From an uncultured Bacilli bacterium (GTDB lineage: Bacteria > Bacillota_I > Bacilli_A > RF39 > UBA660), in contig CAJTUT010000005.1 in the NCBI GenBank assembly GCA_910579455.1, positions 7,128-71,127 on the forward strand: a stretch of 64,000 nt of DNA. The letters run 5' to 3'. How positions within the stretch are numbered: position 1 is the stretch's first letter; the number at the start of each line of letters is the position of its first letter. Below the pieces are notes generated by a model. That model was not told the origin of the DNA. It was given only the letters and a program-made list of their open reading frames with translations, and did not search any database. Shown in pieces: positions 33,760-42,329 of the stretch. A program made the translations under genes and the position numbers.

Positions 33760-34698
33760 ATGAAAAATAAAAAAACAAAAATTACTTTAGTCATATTATT
33801 TTCGTTAATTCTATTAACAACAGGTTGTACAAAGACTTTAACTGATAAAAAAAATAAACCAGTAAAAAATGAAGTTACTGGTCAAAATTTAACAGAAAAT
33901 ATATTATGTAAACCTACCTCTAAAAAGGTTCAAAAGATTTATATAAAAAATGGAGTTAAAATTAATCAGTTACCCACTTGTGAAAAATTTAAAGTTACAA
34001 GTGGTAAATATGAGGGTTTATGGACATCAATATTCGTAAAACCATTATCCTTTATTCTGTTAAGACTAGGAATACTTCTAAAGAATAATTTTGCTTTATC
34101 TTTAATTATTATTAGTTTGATTATTAGACTTATAGCCTATCCATTTACGAAAAAAACAGCAATGCAATCAGAATTAATGAAAAAAGCTCAACCAGAACTT
34201 GCCAAAATTCAAAATAAATATAAAGATAAGCAAGATCAAGATTCAATGATGAGACAAAGCCAAGAGATGATGGCTGTTTATAAAAAGTATAGTATTAGTC
34301 CGATGTCTGGTTGTCTATTTTCTATGATTCAACTTCCTTTATTCATAGCCTTTTTTGAAGCGGTACAAAGAACTCCCGCAATTTTTGAGGGAAAATTTTT
34401 AGGACTTCAATTAGGAACTACACCAGCAGTTGGTTTTGGAACAAGTGGAATTATTGCTTATGTTATATTAATGATTTTAATAGCGGCAACAACTTTTTAC
34501 TCTTTTAAATTGAATATGACAGGAAATTCCTTGGATGATAATATGAAAATGATGCCATTAATGATGAGTGGAATGATTATTGTAATGGCTCTATTTATGC
34601 CATCAGCATTAGGAATTTATTGGGTAACTACAAATTTATTTACAGTATTTCAAAACTTATTAGTAAAAAGGAGTAAAGGAAAAAATGGAAAAGCATAG
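33760..34698 (+). CDS. yidC: Membrane insertase YidC/SpoIIIJ
   Basis: 312 residues. Lipoprotein signal with lipobox TTGC (Cys23), then the Gram-positive five-helix core. The conserved hydrophilic groove Arg is in SLIIRLIAYPFTKK, and the helices GCLFSMIQLPLFIAFFEAV and ALGIYWVTTNLFTVFQN are visible. It inserts membrane proteins with or without Sec, and in spore formers SpoIIIJ is needed after engulfment. It overlaps jag by 14 bases. Confidence 0.97.
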   Translation: MKNKKTKITLVILFSLILLTTGCTKTLTDKKNKPVKNEVTGQNLTENILCKPTSKKVQKIYIKNGVKINQLPTCEKFKVTSGKYEGLWTSIFVKPLSFILLRLGILLKNNFALSLIIISLIIRLIAYPFTKKTAMQSELMKKAQPELAKIQNKYKDKQDQDSMMRQSQEMMAVYKKYSISPMSGCLFSMIQLPLFIAFFEAVQRTPAIFEGKFLGLQLGTTPAVGFGTSGIIAYVILMILIAATTFYSFKLNMTGNSLDDNMKMMPLMMSGMIIVMALFMPSALGIYWVTTNLFTVFQNLLVKRSKGKNGKA

Positions 34699-35296
34699 CT
34701 ATATTGGAAAAACGAAAGAAGAAGCAACTAAGGAAGCAGAAATATCATTACAAGAAACTCGAGATCATTTAATTATTCATGAAAGAGAGATTAAACAGGG
34801 AGGATTTTTCAAATCTAAAAAAATAGCAATTGAGGTAATTGAAAAAAGAGAAGTTGTGAAGTTTATCAAATCCTATCTTTCAATATTAGTAAAAGATTTA
34901 GGATTTAATGCTAATATTGAAGTAAAAACAAAAGAAATTCCAACATATATTATTTACTCTGATCATGATTCTTTATTAATTGGAAAGAATGGAAAGAATC
35001 TGCAAGCTTTATCTAGGATTGTGGCACAAGCTGTATTAAAAGAAGTAGGGGATTCTTTCAAATTCTTAATTGATGTTAATGAATATAAACAAAAACATGA
35101 AAAATCTTTAGAGTATTTGGCAAAAAAGGTAGCTAGAGAAGTGAAAAATTCAAAAGTAGCAGCAAAATTAGATTCTTTAAATGCTTATGAAAGAAGAATT
35201 GTTCATAACATTTTATCGAATAATAAATATGTTTATACAGAAAGTGTAGGCGAAGAACCAAATAGATGCTTATTAATAAAACCTAAAGAAGATTAA
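34685..35296 (+). CDS. jag: RNA-binding protein Jag/KhpB (EloR)
   Basis: 203 residues: Jag-N domain (YIGKTKEEATKEAEISL, linker with GGFFKSKK), KH domain with IGKNGKNLQALSRI, and R3H domain with YERRIVHNIL. Its partner in other Firmicutes is KhpA; the pair tunes cell-wall synthesis. Overlap with yidC is conserved. GGAGTAAAGG precedes the ATG. Confidence 0.96.
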   Translation: MEKHSYIGKTKEEATKEAEISLQETRDHLIIHEREIKQGGFFKSKKIAIEVIEKREVVKFIKSYLSILVKDLGFNANIEVKTKEIPTYIIYSDHDSLLIGKNGKNLQALSRIVAQAVLKEVGDSFKFLIDVNEYKQKHEKSLEYLAKKVAREVKNSKVAAKLDSLNAYERRIVHNILSNNKYVYTESVGEEPNRCLLIKPKED

Positions 35297-35308
35297 TTCT
35301 TCTTTTTT
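35285..35308 (+). terminator. jag terminator
   Basis: AAAGAAGA and TCTTCTTT (35285-35292 with 35298-35305), 5-base loop, then TTTAG. It includes the jag stop and ends the rpmH-rnpA-yidC-jag unit. Confidence 0.65.
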
Positions 35309-35326
35309 AGTAAGAGGGATGTAAAA

Positions 35327-36124
35327 ATGAATATATATCAAATATTAAATGAAATAACTGAGTATATTGATAATCATTTAGACGAAAAAATAGAATATTT
35401 AAAGCTTTCCAAAATGATGGGAGTAAATGAATATACTATGAGAAGAATTTTTTCCTTATTAACGAATCAATCTTTATCTGAATATATTAGAAAAAGAAGA
35501 CTTACTACCGCTGGATATGATTTATATCAAAATCGAAACAAAATAATTGATATTGCCATGAAATATCAATATGATAATGCTACATCATTTTCCAGGGCCT
35601 TTTTTAAATTTCATGGAATAAAACCAAGTGAAGTAAATAAAAATGCTCAATTAAAAAATTTTCCACGTATTATTTTTAACGAAGATATAAAACTACCAGA
35701 AGGTATAGAATATAAAATAAAAACTTTAGATGAAATGATTTTTTATGGAATAGGAGTAAAAGTAAATAATCAAAATATAGGAAAAATTGCCCCTAAATTT
35801 TTTCAAGACTCAAGAAAAAAATATGAATCTACTTATGGAAATATTGAATATGCAATGATTACATATCAACAGCAAGATAGAGAACAGTGTAATGGTTATT
35901 ATATTTTATATCAAAAAAAAATAAAGGGATTTCAAAAATTTATCATTCCTAAAGGAAAATGGCTTTTTTTTAGAATATCTTCATATGATGATAAGGAAAT
36001 CCAAAAAGTATCACAACAATTTTATTGTGAATTTCTACCAAGTAGTAAATATAATTTGAGATTATCGCAAGAACTTGAATATTACCATGATGGTGTAACT
36101 GATTTTATCGTACCAATATATTGA
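35327..36124 (+). CDS. AraC-family regulator with GyrI-like effector domain
   Basis: 265 residues. N-terminal AraC DNA-binding domain with two helix-turn-helices (LSKMMGVNEYTMRRIFSLL; IDIAMKYQYDNATSFSRAF, HGIKPSEV). C-terminal part from about 115 has the GyrI/SOUL-like fold pattern (LPEGIEYKIKTLDEMIFYGIGVKV, IPKGKWLFFRISSYDD, EFLPSSKYNLR) that senses small molecules in relatives such as Rob and BltR-like proteins. Not part of the conserved origin set, so it marks the start of an accessory stretch. Ligand unknown; no target genes are visible beside it. Confidence 0.9.
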   Translation: MNIYQILNEITEYIDNHLDEKIEYLKLSKMMGVNEYTMRRIFSLLTNQSLSEYIRKRRLTTAGYDLYQNRNKIIDIAMKYQYDNATSFSRAFFKFHGIKPSEVNKNAQLKNFPRIIFNEDIKLPEGIEYKIKTLDEMIFYGIGVKVNNQNIGKIAPKFFQDSRKKYESTYGNIEYAMITYQQQDREQCNGYYILYQKKIKGFQKFIIPKGKWLFFRISSYDDKEIQKVSQQFYCEFLPSSKYNLRLSQELEYYHDGVTDFIVPIY

Positions 36125-36548
36125 AGATTTAAGAAAATTAAGATATAAAGAAAGGATTAGTATCATCTTCACAGTATGATCAAATGATAACCCTTGAGAA
36201 TATAGATTTTATTGTTCGAGATAGTTTAAAAAAATGTGTTTTAGAGAACAATTTTTACATCCTATTTCAAATAACTATTTGGATAGTAAACAGAAATATT
36301 CTATAAGATTATTAGACGGGAAACATTAAATGAATGATAAGAAGAAATAACTATCTCTAACGAGAATCACAGATTGGAAAATTTTTTATGGATTCTTTTT
36401 TTATGCTTCTTATAGAAACCGTATTAAAGGAAAATTTCCTTAGGTATTTGAAAGAGTGAAAAAATTAAAATCTACTATTGAAAAATATATTTTTAGAAAT
36501 GCTACAGATATAGACAAAATAATGGATTGTATACATACTATATAATCA
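36125..36548 (+). pseudogene. Decayed coding remnant
   Basis: No intact gene in this 540-base gap, but code-like pieces fall in shifted frames. One frame reads SSSQYDQMITLENIDFIV followed by RDSLKKCVLENNFYILFQ; a frame change leads to NNYLDSKQKYSIRLLDGKH and a stop. A third piece after 36329, MNDKKK-stop-LSLTRITDWKIFYGFFFYAS, continues through another stop to VKKLKSTIEKYIFRNATDID. In-frame stops and shifts suggest a dead gene. Family not recognised; conceivably a chance reading. Confidence 0.35.
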
Positions 36549-36594
36549 TTCTAATGAAAAACAAAGGTAAATCTTAAAAAATAAGATAAATGAT

Positions 36595-36626
36595 AAAACT
36601 GATTCCTAAAAAGTCAGTTTTTTTCT
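36595..36626 (+). terminator. Terminator after the decayed region
   Basis: AAAACTGA and TCAGTTTT (36595-36602 with 36614-36621), followed by TTTCTTTC. It would end transcripts from the AraC-type gene or the dead gene. Confidence 0.6.
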
Positions 36627-36664
36627 TTCTTTATATGATATCTTAACAATTGAGGAGAAAAAAG

Positions 36665-37618
36665 ATGAAAAAAGAAATATTAGATTTTTATTTAAAAACA
36701 AGTGTTTATACAAATTATTATCCATTTGAAGAATATTATAAATCCCTACCAGATGATATGGGAACTCTTACTAATTTGCTTCATCATCAAGTAATTCATA
36801 GAAGTGAATTAATTAGAAGTTATCTAAACAGCCCTAGTAAGTATGATAGTGAGATTGAACTAAAGAAAATAAAAGAAGAGTTTCCTTGGTATAGGAATCG
36901 ATGTGACGATGATATTTTATTAACTGCTCCAGCGATCACAGCAGAATTATTTCGTCAAGATCCTAGGGGATTTGTAATAGGTAGAGAGATTAAAGATAAA
37001 GTAGTAATTACCTGTAGATATGTCTCAGTCCTACTTACATCTATTTTAAAAGCTAAGGGTATTCCAGCAAGATGTAGAAGTGGATATGCTGACTATTTTT
37101 TAAAAAAAAGGGATCATATTTATTATGATCATTGGATAGTTCAATATTATAATGGATATGAAAAAAGATGGGTAAATGTCGATAGTGATAATGACTATAA
37201 GACAGATTTTGATCAATGTGATATTCCAAATAATGAGTTTAAGTGGATTGCCCAAGTTTGGTTAGACGTAAGGGAGGGAAAAGATAATCATGAAAATTAT
37301 ATTCATGGAAGGCATCTGAATGGATTAGATCATTTAGCCTATGCCCTATTTTTTGACTTTCATGCTCTGATGAATGATGAAATATCTTACTTATTTTTTC
37401 CAACAATGATTGATGAAAAAAAAGAATTTTTTAATTTATCAGAAGAGAATTTACAAAAACTTGATGAGTTAGCAAGACTCATGTTAGATCCAGATAAAAA
37501 TTTTGATGAATTAAGATATTTATTTAGAAATGATAAATGGTTAAGAGTTATTAATACACCACTTTTAGGGGATGAAGATCATTTAGAATTAGAGGAAGCT
37601 GACAAATTTAAAGGATGA
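36665..37618 (+). CDS. Transglutaminase-like cysteine hydrolase domain protein
   Basis: 317 residues, no signal peptide. The transglutaminase-like triad is visible: Cys117 in VITCRYVSVLLTSILKAKGI, His156 in DHWIVQYY and Asp173 in VNVDSD. IPARCRSGYADYF between them is typical of the superfamily. Cytoplasmic bacterial members are mostly proteases or amidases of unknown target. Start: the ATG at 36665 has GAGGAG 7 bases upstream. It stands alone between two terminators. Confidence 0.85.
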   Translation: MKKEILDFYLKTSVYTNYYPFEEYYKSLPDDMGTLTNLLHHQVIHRSELIRSYLNSPSKYDSEIELKKIKEEFPWYRNRCDDDILLTAPAITAELFRQDPRGFVIGREIKDKVVITCRYVSVLLTSILKAKGIPARCRSGYADYFLKKRDHIYYDHWIVQYYNGYEKRWVNVDSDNDYKTDFDQCDIPNNEFKWIAQVWLDVREGKDNHENYIHGRHLNGLDHLAYALFFDFHALMNDEISYLFFPTMIDEKKEFFNLSEENLQKLDELARLMLDPDKNFDELRYLFRNDKWLRVINTPLLGDEDHLELEEADKFKG

Positions 37619-37632
37619 AATGTCAGTTTTTC
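37599..37632 (+). terminator. Terminator of the transglutaminase-like gene
   Basis: CTGACA and TGTCAG (37599-37604 with 37621-37626) followed by TTTTTC; the stop codon lies in the loop. Confidence 0.55.
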
Positions 37633-37671
37633 TAACTTTAAATATGATGGTTTAAGTTTGGGGGATAATGT

Positions 37672-39522
37672 ATGCAACAAACTTCTGAAGTTTATTTAAC
37701 AGAAAAATATGTATCAAAAGAAAAGTGGGAAAAGTTAATCAAAGTTATAGCAAAATATAATGGAACACTAAAATCTTTTCAAATAATCGTAGAGCTTTCT
37801 AATCAAAAAATAAAATATTATTTAAAAACAAAATGTAATCTTCCACCTTCTATAAATAATTTATCTTCCTTTTTAATCAAACCGGTTAGGAAAAAAAATA
37901 ATTCTAGAATTCAACAATCAATTCCATTTTTTATATCTGCCAATAGCAATTTTTTTCATATTTTAGAGACATTAGAAGTAAAACAAAAAGGAAGGGTTTC
38001 TTATATTGAGATCCATTTTAGAAAATTATATCAAGATTGTATTAAAACAAGAACTTATTTATATTTAGAAAAAAATCATCAAGTAACAAGGCATAGAGTT
38101 TTTTGTTGTATACCTACTAGTATCCTATCTTTAGATTTTTCAAAAAATACAAGATATCTTTATCAATCAGCACCAAAATATTTAGATATTAGTAAGATTA
38201 TGCATCTTTTAAGTAGTGATTCTACTTCTTCCATTTTAAATGTAGATACTTTTCCTTATTTACAAGGAAAATTTTATTTAAATCAAAATCATTATAATTT
38301 TGATAAACATTCGATTATTATAGGTTCTAGTGGCTGTGGAAAGTCAAAATTTATTAGTTTATTCATCAATAATATAAGAAAAAATAGAAAAACCTATCAA
38401 AAATATAAAGTTGTTCTAATAGATCCCCATGCATCCTTAGAAAAGGATATTGGGGGAATCGGAAAAGTAATTGATTTTCAGGCATCAGAAGATAGTATTG
38501 ATTTATTTCAAGATAAAAGTGAAGATGTAGTATCTCAAGCAGAACTATTATTGGAACTGTTTCAATCTTTAATTTGTGATCAATATAATTCAAAATTAGA
38601 AAGACTATTAAGACATAGTATCCATCTTCTTTTAATTGGAAATTGTTTTAATTTTACTAACTTAAGAAAAATTATTTTAGATAGTGAATATAGAATAGAA
38701 ATTTTAAATCAGTCAAAAAACAAAATTCCATTTAGTATTACTTCTTTTTTCTTAGCAGATTTTAATGATTTAAAAACAAAATCTTATGGAGAAGCAATAT
38801 CCCCATTGATTGCTTTTTTAGATGAAATGGAAATGATTCCAGTTTTTAATAATCAAAACAATTCTCATCACCTAAAAAAAGTAATTGATGATAATTTTTT
38901 AACTTTATTTTCCTTAGATAGAACTAAACTAGGTGATAAAGTAACCAAAACAATTTCAGGATTGATCATGCAACAGCTACTTCTGTTAGCTCAAAGCTAT
39001 CAAATAGATTCTCATGTCATCTTTATCATTGATGAAATTTCAACTGTAGAAAATCCAATACTTCCTAGATTTTTATCAGAAGCTAGAAAATATAACCTAT
39101 CTTTAGTTTTAGCAGGACAGTACTTTAATCAAATCTCAAATAGCTTAAAAGATGCTATATTTTCCAATGTTTGTAATTATTATATATTTAGAACTTCAAA
39201 GATGGATGCTAGGGTATTAGTAGACAACTTTAATATGAAAATACCATTAGAAGATAATGATGATAAAAAAATGAAATTATTAACCGATCTAAAAGCAAGA
39301 GAATGTGTGGTAAGAATAGATGCCAATGGAACACTGCTTCCAGCATTTAAAGCAAGAACTCTAGATTTTAAAAGTATCCCTAGAATCACTAGGAATAAAG
39401 AAAATGTATTAGAAAAGTCACAACAAAAAGAATTAAAAGATTTTAAATTTAATTTAGGTCAAGTTGATTTAAAGAGTATTTTAATATCAAATTCTTCTAG
39501 TAGAAAGGAGATAAAAAAATGA
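37672..39522 (+). CDS. HerA/VirD4-like DNA-pump ATPase
   Basis: 616 residues, no membrane helix. N-terminal about 200 residues are of unknown fold (beta-rich, with a CxxI segment). From about 210 a HerA/FtsK-type P-loop ATPase: Walker A GSSGCGKSK (218-226), VVLIDPHASLEKDIGG (DxHG-like), Walker B VIFIIDEIS (Asp454, Glu455), and the sensor LVLAGQYFNQI (about 479-489), which resembles the conserved Gln of VirD4/TraG coupling ATPases. The tail is charged. It overlaps the next gene by 4 bases (ATGA), so they are coupled. Such ATPases move DNA or protein through a hexameric ring; no relaxase or type IV channel genes are nearby. Confidence 0.88.
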   Translation: MQQTSEVYLTEKYVSKEKWEKLIKVIAKYNGTLKSFQIIVELSNQKIKYYLKTKCNLPPSINNLSSFLIKPVRKKNNSRIQQSIPFFISANSNFFHILETLEVKQKGRVSYIEIHFRKLYQDCIKTRTYLYLEKNHQVTRHRVFCCIPTSILSLDFSKNTRYLYQSAPKYLDISKIMHLLSSDSTSSILNVDTFPYLQGKFYLNQNHYNFDKHSIIIGSSGCGKSKFISLFINNIRKNRKTYQKYKVVLIDPHASLEKDIGGIGKVIDFQASEDSIDLFQDKSEDVVSQAELLLELFQSLICDQYNSKLERLLRHSIHLLLIGNCFNFTNLRKIILDSEYRIEILNQSKNKIPFSITSFFLADFNDLKTKSYGEAISPLIAFLDEMEMIPVFNNQNNSHHLKKVIDDNFLTLFSLDRTKLGDKVTKTISGLIMQQLLLLAQSYQIDSHVIFIIDEISTVENPILPRFLSEARKYNLSLVLAGQYFNQISNSLKDAIFSNVCNYYIFRTSKMDARVLVDNFNMKIPLEDNDDKKMKLLTDLKARECVVRIDANGTLLPAFKARTLDFKSIPRITRNKENVLEKSQQKELKDFKFNLGQVDLKSILISNSSSRKEIKK

Positions 39523-40217
39523 GTGATGAAAAAACATTAGAAATAGTAAATAAGATTTTTAAAAATGTATTTGGAAGGGAAAATCATAATTCGTTAGATG
39601 AAATATTAGAAAAATTTGCCTTTGATATCAAACTACCAAAAAAAGTAAGAGACTCTGTTACCAATGAAATTACTTGGGCAGACTCTATCAATAGTGGAAA
39701 ATATATCACTTTAGAAAATATGCAAGCGAAAGATCAAAAAGATGGTTGGATGGTAGAAAAAAGAGAAGTAAATAATTTAGAAGATTTAGTTAGAATCTGG
39801 AATAGTATTAATTTAACGACAACAGAAAGAGTTTATGATTCAGAAAATGTTGCTAAAAGTGATACCATTTATGGATGTGAAAATGTTTATAGATCAACCG
39901 ATTGCAGGGGTTCTAAAAATATGATTTTTTGTGACTCCTGCGGATCAAGCGAATTTCTATTAGCATCTCAAAGAAGTGGATCTTCAAGTTTTTGTATTAG
40001 AACAGATGATTCTAAAGATTGTAGTAATAGTTATAATGTAGTCTGTTCTAACAAAATTATGAATTCGTTCTTTATTCAAGATTGTTTTGATTTATATGAA
40101 TGTATCTTTTGTTCTCATATAGCAAGTAAAAAATATTGCATTGCCAATATGCAGTTTGAGGAAGAAGAATATTTTTTAATCAAAAATTCTATTATAGATT
40201 GGATTTTAAATTCTTAA
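39519..40217 (+). CDS. Cys-rich repeat protein partner of the HerA-like ATPase, unknown function
   Basis: 232 residues. Helical N-terminus of about 95 residues, then a repeat region (about 104-210) rich in Ser, Asn, Asp and Cys with 11 cysteines between 120 and 207, at spacings near nine residues (IYGCENVYRSTDCRGSKNM, then FCDSCGSS). This looks like a short right-handed beta-helix. It ends in KKYCIANMQFEEEEY, which recalls a C-terminal motif I associate with hypothetical proteins of small-genome candidate phyla (recollection only). No signal peptide, so cysteines are probably free or bind metal. The 4-base overlap with the ATPase gene implies a joint function. Confidence 0.85.
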   Translation: MSDEKTLEIVNKIFKNVFGRENHNSLDEILEKFAFDIKLPKKVRDSVTNEITWADSINSGKYITLENMQAKDQKDGWMVEKREVNNLEDLVRIWNSINLTTTERVYDSENVAKSDTIYGCENVYRSTDCRGSKNMIFCDSCGSSEFLLASQRSGSSSFCIRTDDSKDCSNSYNVVCSNKIMNSFFIQDCFDLYECIFCSHIASKKYCIANMQFEEEEYFLIKNSIIDWILNS

Positions 40218-40222
40218 AATAG

Positions 40223-40264
40223 AAAAAGAGGATGATTCTAAAAGATTTTCTTCTCTTTTTTTTG
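40223..40264 (+). terminator. Terminator of the ATPase operon
   Basis: AAAAAGAG and CTCTTTTT (40223-40230 with 40253-40260) with a 22-base loop, then TTTG. Confidence 0.55.
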
Positions 40265-40269
40265 TTTTA

Positions 40270-40278
40270 TGCTATAAT
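40270..40278 (+). promoter_or_regulatory. Extended -10 promoter of mnmE
   Basis: TGCTATAAT, with the hexamer at 40273-40278, 24 bases before the mnmE ATG. No clear -35. Confidence 0.55.
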
Positions 40279-40302
40279 ATAGGAGATTTAGGAAGTGGTA
40301 GA

Positions 40303-41658
40303 ATGGATGATAATATTGTTGCAATAGCAACCTCTTTAGGAGTGGGTGCTATCTCTATTATTAGATTAAGTGGAAAAGAAGTCATAAAGATTACAAATTC
40401 AATTTTTAAGGGAAAAAATTTAGAAAGAGTGAACTCCCATACCATAAATTATGGATATATTGTAGATCAAGAAGAAGTAATTGATGAAGTACTAGTATCT
40501 GTGATGAAGGCTCCTAAAACATATACCAAGGAAGATATTATAGAAATTAATTGTCATGGAGGAATTGCCACAACGAATAGAATATTAGAACTAATCTTAA
40601 CAAAAGATGTACGTCTAGCTGAACCAGGAGAATTTACTAAAAGAGCTTTTTTAAATGGAAGAATTGATTTAACAGAGTCAGAAGCAGTGATGGATTTATT
40701 AGAAAGTAAAACAGAAAGTGCAAGACATTTAGCAATATCAAACATTCAAGGAAAGACCCATGAAATGGTAGAGGATTTTAGAAATAGACTGAAAGATTTA
40801 CTCTCATCTATAGAAGTCAATATTGATTATCCAGAATATCATGATATTGAGATTATAACAGTAGATAAAATAAAAGGACAAGTAAAACAGATGAAACAAG
40901 AATTAGAGATCATTATAAAGGAATCAAAAAATACAAAAGTATTAAAGGAAGGAATTTATACTTTAATTATTGGAAGACCTAATGTTGGAAAAAGTAGTCT
41001 TTTAAACCAATTTTTAGAAGAAGAAAAAGCAATTGTAACCAATATTCCAGGGACAACAAGGGATATGATAGAAGGACAAGTCATATTAAATGGAATCTCT
41101 TTGAATATGATAGATACTGCTGGGGTTAGGAAAACAACGGATCAAGTAGAAAAAATAGGGGTAGAAAAAAGTTTATCATTAATCAAACAGGCAGATTTAG
41201 TAATTGTTGTTTTAAATGGATCAGAAGCTTTGACAAAGGAAGATCAATATATTTTAGAAAAAACAAAGGAAAAAAACACTATTGTAGTAATTAATAAAAA
41301 TGATTTAGAACAAAAATTAAAAACAGAAAAATTAAATGATTTTACATTAGTAAGTACTAATACCAATCATATAAAAGGAATTCAACCTCTAAAAGATAAA
41401 ATAATAGAATTATTTGAATTAGATAAAATCAGTTCGAAAGACTATATTTATTTTTCAAATATAAGACAAATATCAAAGGCAAAAGAAGCCCATCAAAAAT
41501 TAATAGAAGTAGAAGAGGGAATAGAAAACAAGTTACCAATTGATATGATCGAGATAGATTTAAAAGCATGTTTTGATTTTTTAGGAGAAATTATAGGAAA
41601 AACATATAGTGATGAAATTATCGATCATTTATTTGAAAAGTTTTGTGTAGGAAAGTAG
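40303..41658 (+). CDS. mnmE: tRNA modification GTPase MnmE
   Basis: 451 residues. With MnmG it adds carboxymethylaminomethyl or aminomethyl groups at U34 of tRNAs. N-terminal folate-binding domain (IVAIATSLGVGAISIIRLSG, ELTKRAFLNGR-like EFTKRAFLNGRIDLTESEAV), G domain with GRPNVGKSS, DTAGVRKT and NKND, and C-terminal FCVGK with the catalytic Cys. In Bacillus mnmE is followed directly by mnmG; here a hydrolase gene is inserted. Confidence 0.97.
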   Translation: MDDNIVAIATSLGVGAISIIRLSGKEVIKITNSIFKGKNLERVNSHTINYGYIVDQEEVIDEVLVSVMKAPKTYTKEDIIEINCHGGIATTNRILELILTKDVRLAEPGEFTKRAFLNGRIDLTESEAVMDLLESKTESARHLAISNIQGKTHEMVEDFRNRLKDLLSSIEVNIDYPEYHDIEIITVDKIKGQVKQMKQELEIIIKESKNTKVLKEGIYTLIIGRPNVGKSSLLNQFLEEEKAIVTNIPGTTRDMIEGQVILNGISLNMIDTAGVRKTTDQVEKIGVEKSLSLIKQADLVIVVLNGSEALTKEDQYILEKTKEKNTIVVINKNDLEQKLKTEKLNDFTLVSTNTNHIKGIQPLKDKIIELFELDKISSKDYIYFSNIRQISKAKEAHQKLIEVEEGIENKLPIDMIEIDLKACFDFLGEIIGKTYSDEIIDHLFEKFCVGK

Positions 41659-41665
41659 GAAAGAT

Positions 41666-42328
41666 ATGAAAATAGCGGTTATTGAACGTATCGAAATGGA
41701 TTTAGAAAGAGATCCATTTAACAGGAGACTTTTTTTAAGTAGTCATTTTCAAGATCTATTTGAAAAATTAAATATTTTGTGGATTCCAATTGTGTCAGAC
41801 AAGTTTTCCAAGGAGATATGTGCAATGTGTGATGGTTTATTAGTAACTGGAAGTGCAAATGATGTTCATCCTAAATATTATAATGAACAGGTATTAAAAG
41901 GGAAAGAATACATCCATGATGAATTTCCAATAGTAAAAAAGGCTGTTGAAGTTTTTTCTAAAAATAATAAGCCAATACTAGGTATTTGTGCAGGAATACA
42001 AGAAATAAATGTAGTATATGGTGGAACATTAAATCAACATATTGGGAATCATGATTTAAAAGAAGGGGAATATCATAAAATAGAAATTAAAAAAGACTCA
42101 CTATTATATGACATATATAAAAAAGAAGGTATAGAGGTAAATTCCTATCATAAGCAATCGATTAAAAAGGTAGCACCTGGATTTAAAGTAGGAGCAATTA
42201 GTAGTGATGGAGTAATAGAAGAAATAGAAAAAGAAAATGTCATAGCAGTCCAGTGGCATCCAGAAGTAGTATATGATATGAAATTATTTGAGAAATTTAT
42301 CAATATGTGTAAAGAAAGTAGTGATTAG
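41666..42328 (+). CDS. Class I glutamine amidotransferase-like hydrolase (peptidase C26 family)
   Basis: 220 residues. GICAGIQEINVVYGG places the nucleophile Cys at 108 and QWHPEVVYD the His-Glu pair near 198-200. DGLLVTGSANDVHPKYY is the family hint for gamma-glutamyl hydrolase/PuuD-type enzymes that cut gamma-glutamyl bonds. Substrate not determined; a cell-wall or polyamine-linked gamma-glutamyl compound is possible. It lies 7 bases after mnmE and 1 base before mnmG, so it is in the operon. Confidence 0.88.
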   Translation: MKIAVIERIEMDLERDPFNRRLFLSSHFQDLFEKLNILWIPIVSDKFSKEICAMCDGLLVTGSANDVHPKYYNEQVLKGKEYIHDEFPIVKKAVEVFSKNNKPILGICAGIQEINVVYGGTLNQHIGNHDLKEGEYHKIEIKKDSLLYDIYKKEGIEVNSYHKQSIKKVAPGFKVGAISSDGVIEEIEKENVIAVQWHPEVVYDMKLFEKFINMCKESSD

Positions 42329-42329
42329 A

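Noticed and set aside
37672..40217. Integrated conjugative element around the HerA/VirD4-like ATPase
   Set aside because: No integrase, relaxase, channel proteins, tRNA target or flanking direct repeats were seen; base composition matches the neighbours.
42288..42329. Longer start for mnmG
   Set aside because: The extra residues are encoded in the end of the preceding hydrolase gene and do not belong to the MnmG family N-terminus.
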